Of a stretch of 64,000 nucleotides of DNA, positions 27,078 to 37,569 are shown piece after piece (positions within the stretch are counted from its first letter, which is position 1; the number at the start of each line of letters is the position of its first letter). The position numbers and the translations under genes are program-made. The DNA is from Setophaga petechia (taxonomy: Eukaryota > Chordata > Aves > Passeriformes > Parulidae), in assembly GCA_024362935.1 (NCBI GenBank), contig JANCRA010000010.1, positions 134,001 through 198,000 on the forward strand, in the 5' to 3' direction. The notes below the pieces were generated by a model, which had not been told where the DNA came from, made no database searches, and saw only the letters and a program-made list of their open reading frames with translations.

Positions 27078-29180
27078 ATGGGTGCACGACTGTCGGCTGA
27101 GCAGCGCGAGGCTGTTTTAGTTGTAGTAAAGGTTCTTGTTGATGGAAATGTTTTAGTTAAAGAAAAAGAGATCCGGAGCTTGGTTCGATGGGTCTCCTCT
27201 CAGTTTAAGGATATCTCCTCTGACCAGTATAGGAGCCCCCGATTTTGGGAAGAGGTCTCCAGGAAATTGTCTTATTTGGTCCGGTCAGAGGAGACCGCGC
27301 TTACTAAAAAATTAAAATTGGCAAGACACCTTAATTGGGTGACTCAGCTCCTACAGGTGCTGAGAAAGAAAGAGAGCAAAAAACTGAGAGAACACCCCAA
27401 GCTCCCAAGTGCGATCTCAGCCCCCGGTTCAGTTCCAACCCCAGAGAGTGTTCCTACCCCTCAGCCATGTCCCCCTTCGCCCCTCCCTGTTAGTACCCCT
27501 GAGCGTGTCCCTACCCCTCAGCCCTGTCCCCCTTCACCCGTAAGACCTGGGATCCTGAGGAGAGCAGCCCCTGACCACAGCAGGCAGGAGCCTTTCCACC
27601 GCCCTGGCTCTCCTCAGGGTCGCCAATCCCCCCGCGGTCGGAGTCCTGGCCAGACTCCGGCCGGTTCTCCCTTTCCCCCATCTTCCCCCACACCCTCATT
27701 CCGTGTTGTAAAATCCCCTAAGTTAACTTCTAAGGTTCGCTTCATGGTCCCTACCCAAGATGGCTCCCGTGGAGCCCAAAATGGCGGGGACCATGAGGCA
27801 CCCCAGCAGGGAAGGTCCCTGCCCCCACCTTATTCCTACCCCAATCCCTTTTGCCGCCCCTCACCCAATCCTTTCCTTTCTAGTCCCAACCCCTTCCTTC
27901 CTCCCGACCCCTCCTACCCCTTCTTCACTCCTCCCTCACCCAGCGCTCCGCCCTCCTCCTCCGTGGTTCCTCCCTTTGCTCCGCCTCCGCCTCAGGCCCT
28001 CCCACCTTGCCCAACCCACTGGGCAGGCCCTCTCCCATCAGTCCCCGCCCCGGGTTCCCACAGCACCCCTGACCCCGCCCCTTCCTGTCCCCTCCCCCTG
28101 GGTTCCGGTTCCCACGGTCCGCCATCTTGGCCAGATTTTTCCCACGGTCTGGGAGCCGGGGCCGAGGGGAAGGAGGGCCCACCGGAGCCTGCTGAATCCA
28201 TCATGGCGGCTCCGGTGACTTACCACCGGAATCGGGGCGGGGGAAATCCCCGCATCCAGTGGTCCCCAGTCCCCCGTTCTCTGATTAAGGAGCTGGTGAA
28301 AGCTCTGAAGGAGCACGGGGGACAGAGTAGATACTTCCGGGGGCTACTGGAGGCTTCCCTCCTAGAATCCGAGCTAGTCCCTGCCGATTTAAGGCAGATT
28401 TTTAGTTGCTTACTGGACGTCGCTCGGTATTCTAGGTGGGAAGCCACGTGGGAGATGGCAGTGGCTGACATCTTGCCACAACTGTGGGAAGACCCGGAGG
28501 TGGGGGAGGACACTGAGGGAGAGAGGCTCACTGTTAACCATCTATGTGGGTTGGGTGAGTGGGAGAAGGGCGACAAGCAGGCCCGCCTGATTCCAACTGA
28601 GGCGCTGAAGCGGAGCACGCAAGTGGCACTGCAGTCCTTCTACCGGGTGGCCGCGGGGGTGCCTTCGGTCCCTGTGTCCCATCTTTTCCAGGGGCCGACG
28701 GAGAATTTTGACGATTTTGTGGTGCGACTGCAGCAGGCGGCGGAGTCGGAGGAGCCGGACGAGGGTGCTCGCAAGAAGATGGTAACGCTCCTCGCTACCA
28801 CCAATGCAAACCCGGCCTGCAAGGCCGCGATAATGAGCCTGCCACTTCACCCTCGTCCCACGCTCCGGGATCTCCTGATGGTCTGCGCGGCGAAGGTAAC
28901 ATCACAGGCATCCGGCGAGAAGCCAGCTACACCATCAGCCGCTCGTCGGGTGTCTTTCGCAGACCTTCAGGGGACAGTCGCCGCCGCTGCACCATCTCCG
29001 TCGGTCCACCGCTCGGGACCTGGCACCCCCCGGACTGGCCGTCCCTCCACCTCGGCGTGCCACTTGTGCCAAAAGGAGGACCACTGGATGCCTGACTGCC
29101 CGCTCCGGAAGGAGTTCTACGCATTTAAGAGAGCTCAGCAGTCAGGCGTCCAAGGAGGAGAGGCCCCAAAAAACTCATAA
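27078..29180 (+). CDS. gag: Gag polyprotein (700 aa), ERV copy 2
   Basis: Encodes the same 700-residue protein as copy 1: Met-Gly start, long Pro-rich region with PPPY (249-252) and PSAP (288-291), capsid with major homology region (about 537-556) and one CCHC knuckle (661-674). Both nucleotide differences from copy 1 (28532 C to T, 28808 G to A) fall at third codon positions and are silent. The slippery heptamer is at 29168-29174. Confidence 0.95.
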   Translation: MGARLSAEQREAVLVVVKVLVDGNVLVKEKEIRSLVRWVSSQFKDISSDQYRSPRFWEEVSRKLSYLVRSEETALTKKLKLARHLNWVTQLLQVLRKKESKKLREHPKLPSAISAPGSVPTPESVPTPQPCPPSPLPVSTPERVPTPQPCPPSPVRPGILRRAAPDHSRQEPFHRPGSPQGRQSPRGRSPGQTPAGSPFPPSSPTPSFRVVKSPKLTSKVRFMVPTQDGSRGAQNGGDHEAPQQGRSLPPPYSYPNPFCRPSPNPFLSSPNPFLPPDPSYPFFTPPSPSAPPSSSVVPPFAPPPPQALPPCPTHWAGPLPSVPAPGSHSTPDPAPSCPLPLGSGSHGPPSWPDFSHGLGAGAEGKEGPPEPAESIMAAPVTYHRNRGGGNPRIQWSPVPRSLIKELVKALKEHGGQSRYFRGLLEASLLESELVPADLRQIFSCLLDVARYSRWEATWEMAVADILPQLWEDPEVGEDTEGERLTVNHLCGLGEWEKGDKQARLIPTEALKRSTQVALQSFYRVAAGVPSVPVSHLFQGPTENFDDFVVRLQQAAESEEPDEGARKKMVTLLATTNANPACKAAIMSLPLHPRPTLRDLLMVCAAKVTSQASGEKPATPSAARRVSFADLQGTVAAAAPSPSVHRSGPGTPRTGRPSTSACHLCQKEDHWMPDCPLRKEFYAFKRAQQSGVQGGEAPKNS

Positions 29181-29249
29181 AGGAGCGCAGCCCCCCCCTG
29201 CGCGCGGACAGAAATTTAAGCGGGCATTCAACATCTAAAGCCAGGGGGG
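29168..29249 (+). promoter_or_regulatory. -1 frameshift signal, gag to pro-pol (copy 2)
   Basis: A AAA AAC at 29168-29174, stem 29185-29190 with 29198-29203, C7 loop and G6 run at 29244-29249; unchanged from copy 1. Shifted ribosomes would soon meet the broken frame described for pro-pol. Confidence 0.83.
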
Positions 29250-32200
29250 AGGAATTTCCTTCACTTTCCCGCTCGCCGCCAGCAGAGCCCGGTCCAACAG
29301 GGCTCCCAGGACCTTCACCTACTGGACTCGACATTTCACTGGACCTGACCTCAGGCGTGGTTGCCCCTCGCCTTTGCCGTTCTGACCCGGGACCTTCATC
29401 AGAACCAGATTTAAACACCTTTTCTTCTGGTTTCTCTTTTAGGTTGGAGGCAGCGCGACCTTTCTTCTTTTCCAATTCGGAGGTTAGCGCGTTGCCAGTC
29501 TGCCCGAAGGCCCGAGGTAATTGGGACACAGATCAGCAGCTCCTCATTGTGGGAGACACCGAGGTCACTCCACCAGACCTCGAAATCTTTCCAGCTTTGG
29601 TGTCTGCAGACCAGCATCCGCTCGTCGTCAGGTGCAGGTGTCTGCGTCCCCCTCTGTTCCTCCCTGCCGGAGAAGTGGTGGCCCAGGCCATTTCAATAAA
29701 ATCTTCCATTCCTTCAGTTGCCTGGGCCGAACACCTGGGGCGAGCAAAGCCTCGCCTCGATTGTCAACTATCCCGGGGGGAGACTCCATTTCCATCAGGG
29801 GGATGTTGGACACTGGAGCAGATGTGACGATCATTCCCTCTCGGGAGTGGCCGTCACATTGGGAGTTGCAAAACGTGGATGGGCGCATCCAGGGTGTCGG
29901 GGGGACACAATTGGCCAGACGCTCGAAGAGCATCGTACAAATTAAGGGGCCGGATGGGCAATTGGCCTCTGTACGCCCATTCGTTTTGGATTATGTAGAG
30001 CCTCTCTGGGGGAGAGATACCCTTGCCCAGTGGGGAGCCAAAATTGACCTGCCGGCTCCCCAGGTTTTTCGGGCAGCGGTCACTGAAGAGCGCCCTACCT
30101 GGAAACTGAATTGGCTCTCAGATAAACCAGTCCAGGTAGCTCAGTGGCCGCTCAATAAACAAAAATTGAAGGCGCTGGCGGAACTCGTGGAGGAGCAAGT
30201 CCAAAAAGGCAACCTGGTGGAGTCCATGTCTGAATGGAACTCCCCAGTGTTTGTCATTCGTAAGTCATCTGGCAAGTGGCGGCTCCTCACCGACCTCCGC
30301 AAAATCAATGAAATTATACAAGATATGGGTACTCTCCAGCCAGGGATGCCATCCCCGGCGATGCTCCCCCAAAATTGGAATTTGGTTGTCATTGATATCA
30401 AGGATTGTTTTTTTCAAATTCCCCTTCACCCTGATGACGCGCCACGTTTTGCGTTCACGGTGCCCACCTTAAACCGTGAGGCTCCCGGGAAGCGCTACCA
30501 CTGGCGAGTGTTGCCTCAAGGCATGAAATGTAGTCCTATCATTTGCCAGTGGTATGTTGCTTCCTTGCTCCAGCCAGTACGCACCGAATGTCCAGATGTC
30601 ATCATTTATCATTACATGGACGACGTGCTGGTCTGCGCCCCCAATGATGACCTGCTGGTTCACGCGCTCTCCCGCGTAACTGATTGTTTAATTGCCGCAG
30701 GGTTCGAGCTCCAGAGCGAGAAGATTCAACGGATGCCGCCCTGGAAGTACTTAGGCCTGGAGATCACGAAGCGGACCATTGCTCCGCAGAAATTGGCCAT
30801 TCACCATAAGGTGAGAACCTTAGCGGATGTTCATCAGCTGTGTGGGGCGTTGAATTGGGTGAGACCCTGGCTAGGCATTACCACCAATGACCTAGCCCCC
30901 CTTTTCAATTTATTGAAAGGGGGAGAGGAGCTTAGTTCTCCTAGGGAACTCACCCCAGAGGCCAAAGCTGCACTCGAGAACATCAGACAAATAATCGAGG
31001 CAAGGCAGGCCCATCGTTGTCATCCGGGCCTGCCCTTCAAATTTATTATACTTGGGAAACTGCCACACCTCCATGGAATGATTTTTCAATGGGATGATAC
31101 CCGCAAGTCCCCAAAAACATCTAAAGAGAGGAGGACGGACCAAGGCTTGAGTGACCCCCTCTTAATCATAGAGTGGGTGTTCCTCAGCCACCATCGGTCC
31201 AAAAGAATTACAAGGCCACATGAGCTGGTGGCTGAGCTGATCCGCAAGGGAAGATCGCGGATCAGGGAGCTGGCAGGTGTGGATTTCATGTGCATACATA
31301 TTCCAATTGAACTACAATCCGGAAAACTACAATCCAAAGTTCTTAATCAACTCCTCGAGGAGAGCGAAGTTTTGCAGTTCGCTCTAGCAGAATACACCGG
31401 GAAAATTGAAATTGGCCATCCTTCACATGCCTTATTCAACCAAGATATGCAATTCAAGTTTTCAATTCGGCAAATTCAAAGTCGAGTCCCCCTCAAGGCC
31501 TTGACTGTTTTTACGGACGCGTCCGGAGGAACCCACAAGTCAGTGATGACTTGGAAGGATCCTCAAACTCAGCAGTGGGAGATGGATGTTACCATCGTTG
31601 AGGGCTCCCCTCAAGTTGCTGAGTTGGACGCAGTCGTCAGGGCCTTCGAGAAATTCAAGGATCAACCTTTCAATTTGGTCACGGACTCGGCTTATGTTGC
31701 AGGTGTAGTCGCTAGAGCTGAAAGTGCTGTCCTTGAGGAGGTGTCTAATTTGGCCTTGTATAATTTGCTCTCGAAGCTCATCAAACTCATCTCCCACCGG
31801 GAGCAAAAATATTATGTGATGCACGTGAGATCCCACACTGGTTTGCCCGGGTTCATTGCGGAGGGGAACCGATTGGCTGATAGCCTCGCTTCCCCGGCCG
31901 AGTGGGCACTTGCCCACGCGGTGCAATGGGCCCCACTCCCTGATGTTTTCAAACAAGCCAAGATCAGCCACCAGCTGTTCCACCAGAATGCGCCTGGCTT
32001 GGTTCGCCAATTCCAGCTCACGCGGGACCAAGCCAAGGCCATTGTGGCCACATGCCCCCATTGCCAGCAGGATCAGCTTCCATCTCTGCCCGCTGGCGCG
32101 AATCCCCGGGGACTTGCCAGCTGCGAGGTGTGGCAGATGGACATCACAAAGATTAATCAATTCGGTCGCCTCAAGTTTGTCCATGTTTCAGTGGACACTT

Positions 32201-32871
32201 TCTCGAGTGCCGTTTTTGCCTCTGCCCACACAGGGGAGAAAGCCAAGGATGTCATCAAACATCTGCTCCAGGCTTTCTCCGTGCTGGGCATCCCTAAGGT
32301 TATAAAAACAGACAACGGGCCTTCATACGTGTCCAGGGAGCTCAGGAGTTTCCTGCAGCAATGGGGAATAGAGCACAAGACCGGCATCCCCTATTCCCCC
32401 ACGGGACAAGCCGTGATTGAGAGGACCCACCAGAGCCTAAAAAAGGTTCTTTCCCATCTGTCCCCGGCGATGAAGGTGGAATCCCCTCAGTCCCAATTAT
32501 CCAGGGCGCTGTATACAATCAATTTCTTAAATTGTTCTTTTGAAAATCTGAATCCGCCCATTGTGCGGCACTTCGGGCAGAGTGGCAGTTTCCACCTGAA
32601 GGAGAAACCCCCGGTTCTTGTGAAGGACCCGGAGACCTGGCGTCTGGAGGGGCCATTCGATCTTATCACCTGGGGCCGAGGGTATGCCTGTGTTTCCACC
32701 CCCACAGGCCCCAGGTGGGTCCCTTCGCGCTGGGTTCGGCCCTTTGTGCCAAGAACGGCTAAGGCGACAACATCCACGCCTCAGGTTCGGGTTGCCAGCT
32801 GGCGGCGAAGACGGAGGGAGGAGGAAGATTCCCTATTCCCTTTGGACTCCCTTTTCCTCCCAGAGACCTAA
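29168..32871 (+). pseudogene. pol: Pro-Pol, frameshifted, ERV copy 2
   Basis: The same gene as at 8523-12227 with one base missing from a G run (29775-29780, six G against seven at 9130-9136). The frame entered by frameshifting runs into a stop at 29825-29827, just before the protease would be completed. The rest of the coding sequence (protease LDTGAD, reverse transcriptase with YMDD, RNase H, HHCC and D,D35E integrase) continues open in another frame to the stop at 32869-32871. I saw no other change. Homopolymer length is a common sequencing error, so the break needs read support. If real, this copy cannot make its own Pol. Confidence 0.85.
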
Positions 32872-32903
32872 ACCCTCTCCCCCCTGGCAAATTATTTGAC
32901 TTG

Positions 32904-32923
32904 TTTGTTTCTTTCGATTTTAG
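32904..32923 (+). promoter_or_regulatory. Candidate env splice acceptor (copy 2)
   Basis: Same pyrimidine tract and AG as in copy 1, 17 nt before the env ATG at 32940. Confidence 0.63.
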
Positions 32924-32939
32924 TTACTCCAGCCCAGCC

Positions 32940-34283
32940 ATGCCTCGAGGAGGAATCCCTGCTGTTGTCATCCTGGCAGTCGTCCTCCTCCTCCAAGCAG
33001 TCCCCGGAGAGCCCGACCAGAGGTCCCCCACTGCCAGCAACATGTGGACCTCCCTTGCCCGCTCTCTCGGCCAGGACCACATTTGCCTCCACGCCGAAGC
33101 AGCCACAGACCCTCTGTCGTCCTGTCTGGTGGGGATCCCAGTTCCTCCCCGTGATTTCCCTTCCCCTCTTAATTTGTTGATCAATACCAAAGATCAAGAT
33201 TATATGGAGGCTTGGAGGAACATGATTAACCTTCTCCCCCTTTCCCCCGAAGAGCCTCTGAAATTTGATTTGCTCGGTTCCGCCAAAGCCCCTTTTTGTG
33301 TTCGTCTTTCGGTCCCTTACAGTTTGGTTAAGTCTATTCGTTCCAATGATCCCCAGTGGACCCTGGTTGGGGGGGAATCTGAACACCAATGGTGCGCAGA
33401 GACCCTCTCGGCCAGAGGTCCGACCACTCCTGACCTTAAACCCCGCTCTTTACCCCAAGGCTTGTATTTTATTTGCGGAAACCGAGCCTGGAACGGCATC
33501 CCCTCTCACCTGTTAGGAGGACCATGCACGATCGGCCATGTGACGCTGTTCACTCCCAGCACGCCTAAATTGGAGAATTGGCCTACCAAAAATTCTGAAG
33601 TGGTGATTAGGCAGAAAAAGGACCTGACAGAATTCGGCCCAGATTGCGACTCCAAAATTTATCATTGGAACGAAGGTAAAAGGGTCGCAGTCTCTTTGTT
33701 CTTGCCGTGGGTTTCGGCCGGGAAGGCCATCGGCGAATTGGGCAAATTAGAGTGCTGGTCAGTGAAACAAGCGAACCTTACTTCCACGGCCATCGCGGGA
33801 CTCTTAGCAGACGAGAAAATCACCAGACAGGCGATGCTGCAAAACAGAGCAGCCATTGATTATTTACTCCTGCTTCATCACCACCGATGCGAGGAGTTTG
33901 AGGGTCTGTGCTGCTTCAACTTATCATCTAAAGCACCTAATGTGCAAAAGGCGTTGGAGGAAATGAAAGGCCTGGTCAAGGACATCCAGAGAGAGACGGA
34001 GGACTGGTTGGGGAATCTGCTCTCCGGGCTTGGGCTCTCAGGCTGGGCTGGTTCTATCTTAAAGGACGTTTTATTTGGAGTTTTGCTTATTTTAGCTGTC
34101 ATCCTCGGTTGCTCCATCGTCTGGGCAGTGGTTCGGAGACTGGTCCAAAGACTCATCACAAACAATGTCAACGTGGTCAGCTTCCCTACCACCGAAGCTG
34201 ACCCGGAGAACTCAGAGACCAGCTCCGACCACCAGGACTTCATCACATCGCCGGAAGAGCCCGAGGATGAACAAGAAGTTTGA
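32940..34283 (+). CDS. env: Envelope glycoprotein (447 aa), ERV copy 2
   Basis: Identical in protein sequence to the Env of copy 1. The single nucleotide difference (33140, A for G) is a silent change in a proline codon. It has the signal peptide, a surface part without sequons, RQKK at 224-227, Cys236/Cys272 around the fusion-like segment, CX6CC at 317-325, one membrane anchor and an acidic tail. It stays open although the neighbouring pro-pol is broken, which fits a very recent mutation rather than long decay. Confidence 0.93.
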   Translation: MPRGGIPAVVILAVVLLLQAVPGEPDQRSPTASNMWTSLARSLGQDHICLHAEAATDPLSSCLVGIPVPPRDFPSPLNLLINTKDQDYMEAWRNMINLLPLSPEEPLKFDLLGSAKAPFCVRLSVPYSLVKSIRSNDPQWTLVGGESEHQWCAETLSARGPTTPDLKPRSLPQGLYFICGNRAWNGIPSHLLGGPCTIGHVTLFTPSTPKLENWPTKNSEVVIRQKKDLTEFGPDCDSKIYHWNEGKRVAVSLFLPWVSAGKAIGELGKLECWSVKQANLTSTAIAGLLADEKITRQAMLQNRAAIDYLLLLHHHRCEEFEGLCCFNLSSKAPNVQKALEEMKGLVKDIQRETEDWLGNLLSGLGLSGWAGSILKDVLFGVLLILAVILGCSIVWAVVRRLVQRLITNNVNVVSFPTTEADPENSETSSDHQDFITSPEEPEDEQEV

Positions 34284-34367
34284 TATTTTTTGGACTTTTA
34301 TGGACACCTTTCAGTTTTACTTTCCATGAATTGAATTTACCCTTGTTTTTTCTTTTTATTTTTGTGT

Positions 34368-34381
34368 AAAAAAGAGGGAGA
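34368..34381 (+). other. Polypurine tract (copy 2)
   Basis: AAAAAAGAGGGAGA directly before the 3' LTR, as in copy 1. Confidence 0.93.
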
Positions 34382-35122
34382 TGTTGCGGTGCGCCCCTGC
34401 TGTCTCCCTCCCCCTTTTCTCAGTTCAGTCTGATTTTAATTTATTGTATTGTAATGTATTGATTTTACTTACCTAAGATGGCGCTTGCCAGGCTTCCCCT
34501 CCCCTTGTTTTTCTCCTTGCCGGGCTGTCCATCATTCTGTTACTTAGCAACTCCCGCCTTTTTGTATCGAGTTGTCCCCTCCCTGTTATTTCTAAGTTGT
34601 CAGCCTGCCTGCCTGTCACTTTCTGCCCCTGCCTTTTCCCTAGAACATTCCCTCCAGGGCAGAGGGTGATTGGGCAGGAGAGGGCTGTCCCACCCCTTTA
34701 GTAGTTTCATTTGCTGCCGCCCCATGTCTATTATGTTGGGTATTATGTTCATTGGCCAGGGGAAGGGATCCACCTCCCTCTGGTCTCCCTATATAATTTC
34801 TGTTCACCCCGCCCCTCGGGGCAGTTCCCTGCGGCTTCCTACCTGTCCACACTCTTCACCCTCTCCAATAAACCTTCCCCGGCTGCTGAGAACTGCTGCC
34901 TCGCGTGTGCTCCTTTACCTCTGGATCGTGCTGCTGCCTCTGCCGCCTAGCCTGCTGGAGCTGCCTCCTCCACCACTGACGTGGAGGGAGCTCCAGGAAA
35001 GGGCATCGATATCCAGCTCGCTCCCGCCGGAGGTCCTGGATCCGCAGCTGCCCGTGCCCTCATACAGGCTGTGAGCTGTGCATTTCTGTGGGCCAGCCGG
35101 GCTCAGTTACAGCACCGCCACA
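34382..35122 (+). repeat. 3' LTR of ERV copy 2 (741 bp)
   Basis: Same 741 bp as the other three LTRs by eye; TATATAA at 34790-34796 and AATAAA at 34867-34872. Its promoter is directed into the long satellite block 3. Confidence 0.97.
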
Positions 35123-35128
35123 GTAAGC
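35123..35128. other. Target site duplication, right of ERV copy 2 (GTAAGC)
   Basis: Matches 25911-25916 and the two duplications of copy 1. Confidence 0.95.
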
Positions 35129-37569
35129 AGCTTTCAAAGTGATAGAAAACAGTACTTTCTCACTCTCTTGCCTTTCCCTTCACATTAGTACTCGAACGGA
35201 AGGCGTCTTTGACGACTTCCTTTTTCTTGTTGCAAAACACACTGCAGTCCTCTGTGCAACTTCTAGAACACGACAGGAGATGTTTAGTGAGTAGGAAGGA
35301 TTTCTCCTTGCGAGACATAGTGAAAAAGCTATTTGATAAGATGTAGGTAACAAGAAACACTTACTGCAGCGCACTGACAAGCTAATTGCTGCACAGCACT
35401 GGGATTGTGTTAGCAGCTTGCAAAGTGATAGAAAACAGTACTTTCCCACTCTCTTGCCTTTCCCTTCAGATTAATACTTGAAAGGAAGGCATCTTAGACA
35501 ACTTTCTTTTTCTTCTTACAAAACACTCTGCAGCCCTCTGTGCAACTTCTAGAACACGATAGGAGATGTTTAGTGAGCAGGAAGGTTTTCTCCTTGCGAG
35601 ACATAGTGAAAAAGCTATTTGCTTAGATGTAGGTGACAAGAAACACTTACTGCAGTGCACTGACAAGCTAATTGCTACACAGCACTGGGATTGTGTTAGC
35701 AGCTTGCAGAGTGCTAGAAAACAGTACTTTCCCACTCTCTTGCCTTTCCCTTCCGATTAATACTTGAAAGGAAGGCGTCTTAGACAACTTTCTTTTTCTT
35801 GTCGCAAAAAACTCTGCCGCCCTCTGTGCAACTTCTAGAACACGATAGGAGATGTTTAGTGAGCAGGAAGGTTTTCTCCTTGCGAGACATTGTGAAAAAG
35901 GTATTTGCTTAGATGTGTAGGTGACAAGAAACACTTACAGCTGTGCCCTGACAAGCTAATTGCTACACAACACTGGGATTGTGTAAGCAGCTTGCAAAGT
36001 GATAGAAAACAGTACTTTCCCACTCTCTTGCCTTTCCATTCACAGTAATACTTGATAGGAAGGCGTCTTCGACAACTTTCATTGTCTTGTTGCAAAACAC
36101 TCTGAAGCCCTCTTTGCAACATCTACAACACGATGGAAGTTGTTTAGTGAGCAGGAAGTTTTTCTCCTTGCGAGACATTGTGAAAAAGGTATTTGCTTAG
36201 ATGTAGGTGACAAGAAACACTTACAGCTGTGCACTGAAGAGCTAATTGCTACACAACACTGGGATTGTGTAAGCAGCTTGCAAAGTGATCGAAAACAGTA
36301 CTTTCTCACTCTCTTTCCTTTCCCTTCAAATTAATACTTGAAAGGAAGGCGTCTTAGAGAACTTTCATTTACTTGTTGCAAAAAACCCTGCAGCCCTCTG
36401 TGCAACCCCTAGAACACGACAGGAGATGTTTAGTGAGCAGGAAGGTTTTCTCCTTGCGAGACATAGTGAAAAAGCTGTTTGCTTAGATGTAGGTGACAAG
36501 AAACACTTACTGCAGTGCACTGAAAAGCTAACTGCTACACAACACTGGGATTGTGTAAGCAGCTTGCAAAGTGATAGAAAACAGTACCTTTCCACTCTCT
36601 TGCCTTTCCATTCACATTAATACTTGAAAGGAAGGCGTCTTAGACAACTTTCTTTTTCCTGTTGTAAAAAACTCTGCAGCCCTCTGTGCAACATCTACAA
36701 CACGATGGAAGTTGTTTAGTGAGCAGGAAGTTTTTCTCCTTGCTAGACATAGTGAAAAAGCTTTTAGCTTAGATGTAGGTGACAAGAAACACTTACTGCA
36801 GTGCACTGAAAAGCTAACTATTACACAACACTGGGATTGTGTAAGCAGCTTGCAAAGTGACAGAAAACAGTACTTTCTCACTCTCTTGCCTTTCCCTTCA
36901 CATTAATACTTGAAAGCAAGGCGTCTTAGACAACTTTCTTTTACTTGTTGCAAAACACTCTGCAGCCCACTGTGCAACTTCTACAACACGTTGGAAGTTG
37001 TTTAGTGAGCAGGAAGGTTTTCTCCTTGCGAGACATTTTGAAAAAGCTATTTGCTTAGATGTAGGTGACAAGAGACTCTTACTGCAGTGCGCTGACAAGC
37101 TAATTGCTACAAATGCATGGGATTGTGTAAGCAGCTTGCAAAGTGATAGAAAACAGTACTTTCCCACTCTCTTGCCTTTCCATTCACATTAATACTTGAA
37201 AGGAAGGCGTCTTAGACAACTTTCTTTTTCTTGTTGCAAAACACACTGCAGCCCTCTGTGCAACTTCTAGAACACGATGGAATTTGTTTAGATAGCAGGA
37301 AGGTCTTCTCCTTGCGAGACAGAGTGAAAAAGCTATTTGCTTAGATGTAGGTGTCAAGAAACACTTACTGCAGTGCACTGAGAAGCTAATTGCTACACAG
37401 CACTGGGATTGTGTTAGCAGCTTGCAAAGTGATAGAAAACAGTACTTTCCCACTCTCTTGCCTTTCCCTTCACGTTAATACTTGAAAGGAAGGCGTCTTA
37501 GACAACTTTCTTTTTCTTGTTGCAAAAAACTCTGCAGCCCTCTGTGCAACCCCTAGAACACGACAGGAG

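Larger units (their letters stand above)
25917..35122 (+). mobile_element. Endogenous retrovirus copy 2, full length, 9,206 bp
   Basis: Corresponds base by base to copy 1 at an offset of 20,645 (20,644 after the indel). I count five differences from copy 1: 26809 C to T (leader), 28532 and 28808 (silent in gag), one G fewer at 29775-29780 (breaks pro-pol) and 33140 (silent in env). Gag and env stay open. Shared target duplication and shared flanks show it is a segmental copy of the same insertion. Confidence 0.97.

Noticed and set aside
5272..35122. Two independent integrations at a preferred site
   Set aside because: The flanking satellite on both sides is shared for about 1 kb including private variants, and internal sequences differ at only five places. 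Duplication of one locus explains this; repeated targeting does not.
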